DNA of 64,000 nucleotides. It comes from Crambe crambe (Eukaryota; Porifera; Demospongiae; Poecilosclerida; Crambeidae). The position numbers and the translations under genes were made by a program. The first letter of the stretch is position 1, and each line of letters begins with the position of its first letter. The DNA is taken from assembly GCA_963924555.1 (NCBI GenBank), contig OZ004584.1:4587001-4651000 (forward strand), read 5' to 3'. Below the pieces are notes generated by a model, which made no database searches, had not been told where the DNA came from, and saw only the letters and a list, made by a program, of their open reading frames with translations. Below are positions 45,464-55,345 of the stretch, piece after piece.

Positions 45464-48400
45464 ATGGCTTCGGCAAAGAAAAAGAGGGCACAGCGAAAAA
45501 AGAGGTATGAGATGAATAAAGATGCAGAAAGGTCTACAATGAAACAGTACCATGATAAGCACAAAAATGATATGAAAACCAAATTTAAACAATATTATGA
45601 AAAGAACAAAGAAGATATGAGATCAAAGTTCAAACAAAATTACGAAGAGAGAAAAGATGCTGCAAAATACAAATCTAGGCTAAATTATGAAAAGAACAAA
45701 AATGCCATGAAGTCTAAATTTAAACTGTATTATGAAAAAAACAAAGATGCCATGAAATCTGAATTTAAACAGCATTATGCAAAGAACATAGATGCCCTCA
45801 CCCAAAAAATGAAAGAGTACAATAAAAAGCACAAATTTTCTATTAAATCCAAAATGAATGCATATTATAAAAAAAATAAAGAACGTCTCTGCTCTCTCAG
45901 GAGAAAAAATTACCGAAAAAACTGTGACAAAATGAAAGCAGCTAGTTGTGCCTACTATAGATCTAACACTGAAGCAAGGAAAGCTGCCTATTCAAGGAAG
46001 GCAAAAGCTGTTATAAAAAGAGCTAGACAGTACTATGCCAAGAACAGAGCCTACATTTGTGCTAATCAAAGGCGAAAGTATGAATTAGCAGAACCAAAGC
46101 CACTGGCTAAAATGTTTTATGTACACAAAATAAAGAAAAATCTGATGTGCAATACTAGATTGTTGTCTAAACTAATAGACACTTTTGAAAACGAGCATAC
46201 CAGTGCATCCAATAAGATACCAAAAGGCAATCGCAAGACTGCAATTTCTAATCTGGCAGCACAGAGAGTCGTATGCAAAGCTATACAGGTACGCAAGCAA
46301 TATGTCGGTGCCTTGCTCAAAGCTGTCAGATATATAAATGCACTTAAAATCAAAGAAATGGCAGACTTTGGTGAGGGTTTGCACTCGGCTCATAGTGAGC
46401 CATACTTCTACGATTCTGCATACCTCTTTGTAAAAAGGCCTGATATTTTGACTATAGACCAAAGTGGGATATGTAGGCAAGAAGAGAATGTTTCTGAGAG
46501 TACTGTTAGTAATATCCCACATACATGGAAATGTAGTACAAAGTGCAAACCTCTCACCGAGTCAGAAGTGAGTAGTATACTTGATTTTAAGTCACAGTTC
46601 GAGAACCGGATTCATGAACTGTCACAGGTTTTGGACAATATTGATGGTGGTTGTCCAAACTACCATTACAGTAAGGATTTAAGTAGTCAATCTAGAGAAC
46701 TCAAAGGGCACAGCTTGCTCTGTTACACGGGTACAGAATGCAAAAGCAGACTTAGGATTCTGAGATCAGCTGCCACTCATTATCCTATTTTGCGTTCTTT
46801 ATTACGTGCTGTGTATGTTACTATTAATAGCCTGCACAGCGTATCTAAGCTTGATGAAGCACTCAAGTCTGGTGACTTTGCCTTTCTAATGAACAATTTA
46901 GATGGTGATTCTGAATCTCTTTTGAGTAATGATGTGGAAAAAACTCATGAGCTTACTGAAATAGCACACTCAGTCCTGAGAAGGAGAGATCTAGAATTGC
47001 ATCTTCAGGTCACTCATGCTGGGCTAATAGCTGAGTATCAAAAGGCAGTTGAGGACTATCCTCAGAATCCATGCTGTAGCTGTCAGCAGTTACATCAACG
47101 CAGAAACGTAACCAAAGTTAATTTCTCAAATAAATTGGGAAACACTGTGTGGCCTGCGCTGAAACAGTTCATGCTAAGAGACAACAAACAAGCTGCAGAT
47201 GAGACACATTTCATGTGCAACTACTGTAAATCTAGTATGAAACATGATAAAATGCCACCACGCTGTGTGCTCAATGGTTTAGAGGTGATTCCCATTCCAG
47301 AAGAGCTGAAAAATTTGGATTGCTTGAGTAAGCAGTTCATTCAACGTGCCAAAAGTTATCAAACTGTTGTTAGGTTAGGTACTTACACAAATAAAGTACC
47401 CACATACAACTCATTACAGGCATGCAAGGGTACAATGTTCTTCCTTCCTTTGCCTCTGGGAAAGACCCTAGAGACTTTAGATCAGGTTAACCATCCAGTT
47501 ACATCTCTAGCCAGTCCTGAACTCTATATCATAGTCAATGGTAAGCCTACCACTAACAAAATGGTGTGGCGCAGCCTTGTGAATGTCAAAGATATCAAGG
47601 GAGCTGTAGAGAAGCTCAGACAAATCAACTGGCTTTACAAAGACGTAGATGACAGTTCTCTAGACACAACACTCAAGGAAGTCGTAGAAGTAGTAAGTAA
47701 CGCTTCTAGCACTATGCTTGAGAAAGCTTCAGATAATGACATATCTGGATTGCAATGTTACACGATAAGAAATTTGAACAACAAGCTGAATACTGATTCT
47801 GACATAGAACAGTATAAGCTTTTGCACGTTGAGGAGGAACCTTTAGACAATCGTCAAAAGTTCCTTGATGTTATGTGTTTTCCAACACTTTTCCCAGATG
47901 GAAAGTTTGGAAAGTATCACCCTCGCAGTGTGAAAATTTCCCACAGCGAATATATAAAGTCCCGCCTCTTTAATAAAGACCCTCGATTCAGAAAGGAGCC
48001 TCGCTACATATTTTACTTGCTTTGGCAGAAAGAAATGAGGGAAATTTCAGCGGGTGTTTACAACCTACTGAAATCTTCAAAATCACACTCAATGACCGTT
48101 GGCAACTTATTGGACAAGGTGGGAGCAAATGACGAACACCTGGAATCCAATTTATCCACTATGCTTCAGTCAGTCCGTGGCACAAAGCAGTATTGGTATG
48201 TGCGGCAGAGTGATCTGAGGTGTATGGTACGCGAATACGGTTCACCAACTCTCTTCCTCACATTCAGCTGTGCCGAGTATGAATCTTATGACATTGTAAG
48301 CTATCTCAGGTCTTTGAATGATGTGTCTGATAGTTACAATATAGGAAAGCTATGCACAGAGGACCCTGTTTCTGTCTCTAGGCAGTTTTCGCACAAATTT

Positions 48401-51400
48401 CATGCTTTCTTCCAAAAAGTGTTGATCAAAGGTGAGGTTTTGGGCTGTGTAGACCATTACTTTTGGAAAAAAGAGTACCAAGCACGTGGTGCTCCCCATT
48501 TCCACGTACTTTTGTGGATACGTGATGCACCTGTGATTGGTAAGGACGATCCAGACAAAATCCTGGCCTGGATTCAGGAAAGAATTACTTGCCACATCCC
48601 AGAAAAGGAAAGTAATCCTGAACTGAATTCACTGGTCACGAGATACCAAATGCACAAGTGCAGTGCTTATTGCAGACGACGAGTCAAGCGTGGTTCTATC
48701 TATACAACCACTTGCAAATTCAATTTTCCTCGTGAGCCCTGTGAAAATGCAGTGCTACATTGTGTGGAAGAAAAGCTCAAAAAGCGCCAAAAAATTTATC
48801 AGCTCCCACGGACAGAGTCCGAGACAAGGGTGAATGATTATAATCCCCTTCTTTTGTTGCTGTGGAAGGCTAACATTGACATACAGTTTGTGGCCGAGTC
48901 CTCCTTGGCTCTCAGCTATTATGTCACTGCCTATGTTACCAAAGCTGAAAGAAGCACCTTGCAGGAAGTATGGAATGAGGTAAGTGATAACAAGAGTGTC
49001 TACAGTCGTTTGTGGAGCTTTGGTGTGAGAGCCCTCCGCTCTCGAGAATGTGGTTTATATGAAGCCAGCGATTTATTAATAGGTGATCACCTATGTGAAA
49101 AATCGACCACTGTGAAGTGGATCTGTGTCAAGATGCCTCACAAGAGAAGTCGCAGGTTGAAAAACCATAGTGTGTTGCAGGAAATTGCAGACAACAATCC
49201 AGAGAGTGAGGACATCTTTGAGGATGACCTCTTCAATACCCACTATCCCAAAAGACCAGCTGATCTGGAGGACGTCTGCCTGCATGACTTTGTAGCCAAT
49301 TATGATTGGTACAGCAAGGATCGTAATGGCGATAGGATTTACAGGAGGCTGACAAAACCTAGACTTGTGAATCACAAGCTCTATGATCCAAACAAAGAAG
49401 AGGAGAGGGAAGACTTCTATTATTCCCTCGTACTTCTTTTCGTTCCCTTTAGAAATGAGACTTCCTTGCTCCAGGAGAATGAAAAACCAGAGGAAGCATT
49501 CAACCGCCTCTTACCTTCCAATGAGAGCTGTTCAGAGTATCACTCTAGATTGCAGAAGATATTGAAAGCACGGGAGGCTCTGAAGAAAATCAATGATGCA
49601 AGAGAGGCAAATAATGATAATGAGGGAACCAACAAGGAAGATCATGACGAACCAGAGTTGTTAGGTCAGGCAAAGTCAGCAATGCTGGATGCATTGCACA
49701 TGAACGCCAAAAAGCCTGATAAACTCACCTTACAAGAAAGAGTCATGATGTTGAATTCTGATCAGAGGAGGATCTTTGAACGTGTAAAGGACCACCTCCT
49801 TCATCAAGTAGAGCATGAAGCTGACGAATGTAATTGTGAATTTGAACCACTTTGCATGTTCATAAGTGGTGTCGGAGGAACTGGCAAATCGTTTCTCATT
49901 GAAGCTCTGAAACAGCTCATAGATGGCATTTGGACGTCTGACGAATTGACGTGTGCAGTTGCTGCACCTACTGGTTTGGCTGCCTTCAATGTTGGTGGAG
50001 TAACCATCCATAGGCTCTTTCAATTGCCTATAGAACATGAAGGCAAAGAGGCTGGTTACTGGTCTCTTTCAAAAGCCTCACAGAAAATAATGAAGACCGT
50101 GCTTCGTGGTCTCAAAATGATTATTGTAGATGAAGTGTCCATGGTTTCCAGTCTCAACCTTGCATACATGCACCTGAGACTTGAGGAACTATTTGGTGGA
50201 CACAGTTGGTTCGGTGGGAAAAATGTTATATTTGTAGGTGATTTGCTTCAGTTGCAGCCTGTTAACGGTAGTCCTGTGTTTGAAATGATATCCAAAAAAT
50301 CACTATGTCACAAACTTGGCTGTACGACATCAGTGAACATATGGAAAAGTTCCATCAAATACGATGAGCTCACCATCAATGAGAGACAAAAGAAAGACAG
50401 GGAGTTCTCACAAATGCTGGACAGTGTGAGGCGAGGTTCTCCAACTGAGGAAACACTATGCACACTCCAAGAACGTGTTACTGACCGTTCTGTACCTGAA
50501 CTCTTTCGTGATCTTAAGAACTCAGACATGAATCCTGTCTGTCTTTTCCCCACCAGAGAGCAGTGCGACCGAGTCAACAATGAAATGCTTGGAAGCCTGG
50601 ACTCAGAAATATACAAAATATCGTGCACTGACGAAGTTGATGAAACAAAGAGCAAAAGCAAGTGGAACAAGAAAGCAGCTGAGAAGCTAGAGAAACTAAA
50701 CAAAGACTGCAATAACACTGCAGGATTAGAAGCAGTGCTAAAACTAGCTGTTGGTGCACGTGTTATGCTGAGACGTAACATTGATATAGAAGCAGGTTTG
50801 GTCAATGGAGCCATTGGCACAGTTATAGCAATCTCAGCAAGATGTATCTCTGTTCAATTTGACCACATCAATGATCCATGTGATATTGAAAAGGTAAAGA
50901 CAAAGTTCATGGTGATGAAAAATTACTTTGTCTACCGTGAGCAATTTCCCCTTATCCTTGCCTATGCAGTTACAATTCACAAATGCCAAGGTTTATCCTT
51001 GGATTGTGCTATCATAGAATTATCAAGCAAGGTATTTGCTGATGGCATGGCTTACGTAGCACTCTCAAGGGTGAAATCGCTTCTTGGGTTGCACCTAATT
51101 TCTCTGGACAAAGACTCAATCAGGGTCAATAGGAAAAGCATCATGGAAATCAATAGACTGAGGGAAATGTATAGAAAAGACCTTCCTCTGTATGATGTGC
51201 CAGCACCAAGAACTCGCTCCAAGCGCAAGCTTACTGGTACTTCTGAACAAATTGAGCCCAATGCTAAGAAGAGAAGGGTTGACAACCCTATCAAAGCCAA
51301 TCCTATCAACTCTCAGCTGGAACAAAGGGTATGGCCTTTCAAATTTCATTCAGTCGATGAGCAATGGCAGCGCAATGCTTGTGCCTCCCTTGGTCTCCAG

Positions 51401-52552
51401 TTTGAGAGAAGCAATGGAGCGAGTCCAGGTAGTGGCAGTTTGCCTCTCACTTGTCCAGACAAGAATAAAATTAAGACAATAGTTGGAGACGGAAATTGCA
51501 TGTTTCGATCTCTGTCTTATATTATCACGGGTTCACAAGCCCAACATGAGAGGCTACGTACAAAAATTATTCAGCACATGCATGATATCGCTCCCCTTAT
51601 TATAGGACATATCAGGGGCCGTTCTCAAGATAGATACACCACTGTTGGGGAATACATACAGGGCAGTGGAATGGACAAAACTGGTGTGTGGGGCACTGAT
51701 ATTGAATTACTAACCCTTGCCCACTTACTAAAAACATGCATATTCTCTTATGACACACAAAGAGACACCTGGGATAGGTTCAAACCTAGCAGCGTAGACA
51801 AGACAGTGAAAACAGACTTAGCATCAAATTCCCTGTATCTAAGACACCCACAAGCTCATTATGAGGTTGTTCTTGCTGTTGAACCTTTGATAAATTCAAA
51901 CCCACCTCAACCCAATGAACCAGATGAAAAGAAAGCAGACCATAGCAGTAGTAACAGCATTCCCACAAGCAATCACATAGATGGAAACATAATATTACAG
52001 GAAGAGTGGCCAGAGTGTAGATTCCATTCAGTGGACGAAGAGTGGCAAAAAGTTGCATGTGGTGTACTAAATATTCCATATCATTGCAAAAATGGATTAA
52101 GTCGGGGTGGTGCCAATGTAATTCTGACACGTCCAGATAAGATGCAAAAAATTATAGCAGATGGCAATTGTCTGTTTCGGTGTCTTTCCCACATAGTAAC
52201 GGGAACTCAAAGACATCATGTAGCTGTACGTTTGGCCATAATAGAACACTTGCAAAGAATTCCTGGGTTCTTGGGCACCTATGGCTATAAAAGTGTTAAT
52301 GACTACTTGAATAGAACCAATATGGACAAAATAAACACTTGGGGTACTGATATCGAAATGTTTGCTTTTGCACATTTGCTAAATACTCCAATATATTCAT
52401 TTGTTAAAAATTTAAATGATTGGCATAAATATCCCCCCTCCCGGATAAATCTAACCATGTATGATGATGTCACATGTGATGATGTCACACAAAAGGCAAT
52501 GTACATAAGATTTCATTCTGAACACTTTGAAGTCGTATGCTCAGTCTTATAA
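45464..52552 (+). CDS. Helitron Rep/helicase with two OTU domains
   Basis: Uninterrupted ATG-to-stop frame of 2,362 codons. Order of parts: a basic N-terminus (about 10-210) of repeated YEKNKDAMKSKFKQ-type units of 14-18 residues; Cys-pair fingers (about 536, CCSCQQLH; 585, CNYCKSSM); the HUH nuclease motif GAPHFHVLLWI (about 1009) with the paired-Tyr motif YYVTAYVTK (about 1150), which cut and join single-stranded DNA; a Pif1-type SF1 helicase (Walker A GVGGTGKS about 1470, Walker B IVDEVSMV about 1555, GDLLQLQPV about 1592, YAVTIHKCQG about 1836); then two tandem OTU cysteine-protease-like domains (DGNCMFRSL about 2008 with HYEVV about 2131; DGNCLFRCL about 2232 with HFEVV about 2356). Catalytic Cys and His are kept in both. 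No apurinic endonuclease domain was seen. Some plant Helitrons carry RPA and some animal ones OTU; a pair is less usual (memory). The intact frame suggests recent activity. Confidence 0.95.
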   Translation: MASAKKKRAQRKKRYEMNKDAERSTMKQYHDKHKNDMKTKFKQYYEKNKEDMRSKFKQNYEERKDAAKYKSRLNYEKNKNAMKSKFKLYYEKNKDAMKSEFKQHYAKNIDALTQKMKEYNKKHKFSIKSKMNAYYKKNKERLCSLRRKNYRKNCDKMKAASCAYYRSNTEARKAAYSRKAKAVIKRARQYYAKNRAYICANQRRKYELAEPKPLAKMFYVHKIKKNLMCNTRLLSKLIDTFENEHTSASNKIPKGNRKTAISNLAAQRVVCKAIQVRKQYVGALLKAVRYINALKIKEMADFGEGLHSAHSEPYFYDSAYLFVKRPDILTIDQSGICRQEENVSESTVSNIPHTWKCSTKCKPLTESEVSSILDFKSQFENRIHELSQVLDNIDGGCPNYHYSKDLSSQSRELKGHSLLCYTGTECKSRLRILRSAATHYPILRSLLRAVYVTINSLHSVSKLDEALKSGDFAFLMNNLDGDSESLLSNDVEKTHELTEIAHSVLRRRDLELHLQVTHAGLIAEYQKAVEDYPQNPCCSCQQLHQRRNVTKVNFSNKLGNTVWPALKQFMLRDNKQAADETHFMCNYCKSSMKHDKMPPRCVLNGLEVIPIPEELKNLDCLSKQFIQRAKSYQTVVRLGTYTNKVPTYNSLQACKGTMFFLPLPLGKTLETLDQVNHPVTSLASPELYIIVNGKPTTNKMVWRSLVNVKDIKGAVEKLRQINWLYKDVDDSSLDTTLKEVVEVVSNASSTMLEKASDNDISGLQCYTIRNLNNKLNTDSDIEQYKLLHVEEEPLDNRQKFLDVMCFPTLFPDGKFGKYHPRSVKISHSEYIKSRLFNKDPRFRKEPRYIFYLLWQKEMREISAGVYNLLKSSKSHSMTVGNLLDKVGANDEHLESNLSTMLQSVRGTKQYWYVRQSDLRCMVREYGSPTLFLTFSCAEYESYDIVSYLRSLNDVSDSYNIGKLCTEDPVSVSRQFSHKFHAFFQKVLIKGEVLGCVDHYFWKKEYQARGAPHFHVLLWIRDAPVIGKDDPDKILAWIQERITCHIPEKESNPELNSLVTRYQMHKCSAYCRRRVKRGSIYTTTCKFNFPREPCENAVLHCVEEKLKKRQKIYQLPRTESETRVNDYNPLLLLLWKANIDIQFVAESSLALSYYVTAYVTKAERSTLQEVWNEVSDNKSVYSRLWSFGVRALRSRECGLYEASDLLIGDHLCEKSTTVKWICVKMPHKRSRRLKNHSVLQEIADNNPESEDIFEDDLFNTHYPKRPADLEDVCLHDFVANYDWYSKDRNGDRIYRRLTKPRLVNHKLYDPNKEEEREDFYYSLVLLFVPFRNETSLLQENEKPEEAFNRLLPSNESCSEYHSRLQKILKAREALKKINDAREANNDNEGTNKEDHDEPELLGQAKSAMLDALHMNAKKPDKLTLQERVMMLNSDQRRIFERVKDHLLHQVEHEADECNCEFEPLCMFISGVGGTGKSFLIEALKQLIDGIWTSDELTCAVAAPTGLAAFNVGGVTIHRLFQLPIEHEGKEAGYWSLSKASQKIMKTVLRGLKMIIVDEVSMVSSLNLAYMHLRLEELFGGHSWFGGKNVIFVGDLLQLQPVNGSPVFEMISKKSLCHKLGCTTSVNIWKSSIKYDELTINERQKKDREFSQMLDSVRRGSPTEETLCTLQERVTDRSVPELFRDLKNSDMNPVCLFPTREQCDRVNNEMLGSLDSEIYKISCTDEVDETKSKSKWNKKAAEKLEKLNKDCNNTAGLEAVLKLAVGARVMLRRNIDIEAGLVNGAIGTVIAISARCISVQFDHINDPCDIEKVKTKFMVMKNYFVYREQFPLILAYAVTIHKCQGLSLDCAIIELSSKVFADGMAYVALSRVKSLLGLHLISLDKDSIRVNRKSIMEINRLREMYRKDLPLYDVPAPRTRSKRKLTGTSEQIEPNAKKRRVDNPIKANPINSQLEQRVWPFKFHSVDEQWQRNACASLGLQFERSNGASPGSGSLPLTCPDKNKIKTIVGDGNCMFRSLSYIITGSQAQHERLRTKIIQHMHDIAPLIIGHIRGRSQDRYTTVGEYIQGSGMDKTGVWGTDIELLTLAHLLKTCIFSYDTQRDTWDRFKPSSVDKTVKTDLASNSLYLRHPQAHYEVVLAVEPLINSNPPQPNEPDEKKADHSSSNSIPTSNHIDGNIILQEEWPECRFHSVDEEWQKVACGVLNIPYHCKNGLSRGGANVILTRPDKMQKIIADGNCLFRCLSHIVTGTQRHHVAVRLAIIEHLQRIPGFLGTYGYKSVNDYLNRTNMDKINTWGTDIEMFAFAHLLNTPIYSFVKNLNDWHKYPPSRINLTMYDDVTCDDVTQKAMYIRFHSEHFEVVCSVL

Positions 52553-53124
52553 TTACTTGAATACCTTCGCTATGATGATTGTGTGTCAGTGCTACTTATT
52601 GCACATCACAAAGTATACTTGGCAATTATGCCAGTTGTTATACAGCATCATCATGTATAGCCTGCTGTGTATAAGCACCAGGAGCAACACCACAATGGCA
52701 CTTCCCAGCTTATTTATATGATTGAAGGAAGAAGTACTGTAGAGAAGGATAATGATTACAACAGTGCAGGGGGGTGCCACTTGAAACGTTGGGACACAGC
52801 TGGAAGTAAAAAGGTGGTGTTGCATAAAGAATGGCATCATTATAGTGTACTGGCGCACATTAACACATAGGCCAGATGTCATTCACTTCCAGTTTAACTG
52901 TATATGTATGGATATGGATATATGTAAAAGTCCCAACGAGCACTGATCCTTTCTCTGTATAGGCAACAGTACTTAACACAGACTCACAGGCTAAAAAACT
53001 TGGTGCCACTGTATGGTAACATACAGTACAAGTTAAAATCAAACCATTCGTGCAAAATTTATTTCGCATTTAACGTTTGTGCTCATGCACATCAAGTAAC
53101 TCGGGTTTACAGCTATAGCTAATG
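52553..53124. other. Helitron 3' non-coding region
   Basis: No supported gene; short ORFs only. Lies between the Rep/helicase stop and the right subterminal repeat. It presumably includes the transcript's 3' end, but no clear AATAAA polyadenylation signal was pinned down. Confidence 0.45.
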
Positions 53125-53275
53125 CATTTTTACTGTTCTTCAGTGTTTAATCTTTCAGGCTCCAAAATTATATTTTATAAGAATACGGGGTAAGCAGTCA
53201 TAGCAGCTACATCTTACTGTTTCCTGAGAAAATCCAACTTCATTTTATAGCTATTAGTCCTATGGAGGGTCATGC
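53125..53275 (-). repeat. Helitron subterminal inverted repeat, right arm
   Basis: Reverse complement of 44607-44770 (TAAGCAGTCATAGCAGCTAC, TGAGAAAATCCAACTTCATT, TAGTCCTATGGAGGGTCAT). Confidence 0.8.
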
Positions 53276-53642
53276 ATGTCAAGGTTTGCAGCTGGCTATT
53301 CATGCAAAAATGCAAGGCATTATTATGTCAGATTCAGTTATTCTATCAAAAATGAAATTTAATTGTGCGAACATTTTGATTTTAACTCGTACATATGAAT
53401 TAAAGCAGAGGGCAGAGAACTTGACTGCTCTGACAGTGATTAGAAGAGTACTGAGACAATTTTATAAACCTGAATGTGTTCTATGTACTTGGTTGCACCA
53501 TGCTGAAGAGCTCCAAATAGAGCGAAACAGTCGAATTGCCACTTTCCTCTTTAACAGAGGGGCAATCAATCACACCATGCTTATAATGCATGCTGTGTGG
53601 TCGATTGTCCATGGTTACCAAGTACAAAATTTATATTTCATA

Positions 53643-53665
53643 CCCCACATGCGCTGCATGTGGGG
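53643..53665. repeat. Perfect short hairpin inside the Helitron
   Basis: CCCCACATGC, GCT, GCATGTGGGG: 10-bp GC-rich stem. It resembles the hairpin usually found just before a Helitron 3' end, but the element continues for about 900 bp beyond it. Confidence 0.6.
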
Positions 53666-53811
53666 AAGGAGCAATTTGTCATAATAATAGCTATGTCTCC
53701 TCAAAGTTTCATGATCTTATATATGTAGCTAGTCCACCCTTTGACATGTAGCTACCAAGGACTTAAGCAGGGGAGCTAGTGCTAAACATTTAATTTAAAA
53801 AAAGAGAGAAA

Positions 53812-54583
53812 ACAAGTAAGGGAAAAAAACATTTAAAAAAAATGAAAGGTGATGTAGGGATGACAAAAAACAGTGTACAAAAAAATAAAGAAACAAGGGA
53901 AGAAATTGTGGAAAGAAAAAGGTTTGACTTATTATCATCCCTACATCAAGCCTATGAATGGAATTATTGTAGCTAATTGACATCTACCATAATAGCTACT
54001 GGCATCTGACTATAATATTGAAACCTCCCTAATAGTAGAATATTAGAGGCTCTCCTCTTTCAGAAGTGAAAATCTATTAGCAGTCACTCTTAGCATGCTT
54101 TAGGTTGTTGAGACTGTCCTTTCAGTACCCTTTATCAGAGGTTAAATTGTGAGCACCAAGTACATGCAGTGAAATGAGTAGCTACATTCAATTGTACCAG
54201 TGAATTAAATGAATCATGAATTATGCAATTGTCCATAGTTATGCAGCCTTTTTGGTAATGAAAACAATTTAGTGTGAAAATTGAATGAATCAATGGGAAG
54301 GTGGGATGACTGTACGTATACACTCCATGTAATCAGAGCATAGATAAGACATTATTGTACAGGAAGAGAAGGTGGAAAGGTAGGGGAAGAGTATAATAGT
54401 CTAAGTAACTATAGCTAGCTACATACAATAATTCCATTCATAGGCTTGATGTAGGGATGATAATAAGTCAAACCTTTTTCTTTCCACAATTTCTTCCCTT
54501 GTTTCTTTATTTTTTTGTACACTGTTTTTTGTCATCCCTACATCACCTTTCATTTTTTTTAAATGTTTTTTTCCCTTACTTGT
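53812..54583. repeat. Helitron 3'-terminal foldback, about 165-bp arms
   Basis: ACAAGTAAGGGAAAAAAACA and its continuation to about 53975 recurs inverted at about 54415-54583, ending TTTTTTTCCCTTACTTGT. Each arm contains GATGTAGGGATGA and, inverted, TCATCCCTACATC, so it is a foldback within a foldback. The motif also sits just after the 5' hairpin (TATGTAGGGATGAC). The loop is about 440 bp, non-coding. Confidence 0.85.
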
Positions 54584-55345
54584 AATAATAATAATTTGTG
54601 TGAGAAAATAGTACTTTGATAGCTCACTTGTAGTTATATCCCTCATAGCTATGCCTCTCTTAAGTTATACACCTCAAGAAGCCTCATTAATCTCTTAATC
54701 ACCACTACTGGTTAATTCTGACACGATGTACGTACATTCCCAAAGACAAAAGATCTGTGTTTTTATTATTACACGTACATATGTATAATCATGTCAATGA
54801 TATGAATTGGTATTGCTACAGCTATAGCTAACTATCACTTAGAAACACCCATTCAAGTTGTTGTAGCTATAATATGCTGTAGAGCTATAATCATGTAGCT
54901 ACGTATATAAAGTTCACCTTGCCCCTTGATCATTCACTATTAATTGAGAAAGTTATAGTGAATAGTCAAGGGGGGAATCTTGCATGTGTGAAGAGAAGCT
55001 CAATCTTTGAATAATAATATACAATAATTCTTTTAGTGTGAACATAATTATTCATAAGTAGTTGTTTTTGTGTATATTTTTGTATACAAAACACATTTCC
55101 CAAGAGAGTCGTGCTTGTTTGTCATAATGATAGCTAAAAAGGCAGATGATGCTATGAAATTCACTGTTTATATGTTCATGACGTATGCATGATTTTGGAC
55201 AGATAACTACTAGATTATACAACGACTGATCATTATAATAATGTTTTTGCTAGCTATCGATCATATGACTGTATAGTTTTGTACTTGTTATGTACATGAC
55301 TAACATGAGTCCAATTCAGCACAGTAAACAGGACTGTAACATAAC

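Larger units (their letters stand above)
44577..54582 (+). mobile_element. Autonomous-looking Helitron, 10,006 bp
   Basis: Begins TCAGAGAGCGCGGTAGCGCT and ends CCCTTACTTG. Copy 1 of the duplication shows the uninterrupted site CCCTA|TAATAATAA at 24300/24301, so the insertion is exactly between A and T without target duplication, the canonical Helitron behaviour. Contains a 5' hairpin (AGAGAGCGC/GCGCTCTCT), an intronless Rep/helicase ORF, subterminal inverted repeats (44607-44770 and 53125-53275), a small hairpin (53643-53665) and a 3' foldback (53812-54582). The final CTTG differs from the usual CTRR. Helitrons move by rolling-circle replication using the HUH nuclease. Confidence 0.93.

Noticed and set aside
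49730..50820. Long minus-strand ORFs opposite the Helitron helicase
   Set aside because: Antisense shadows of a strongly coding frame; no domain or splice signals of their own.
53262..53684. 140-codon ORF downstream of the Rep/helicase
   Set aside because: Overlaps the right subterminal repeat and the 53643 hairpin, has no domain and looks like chance; possibly an eroded cargo but not supportable.
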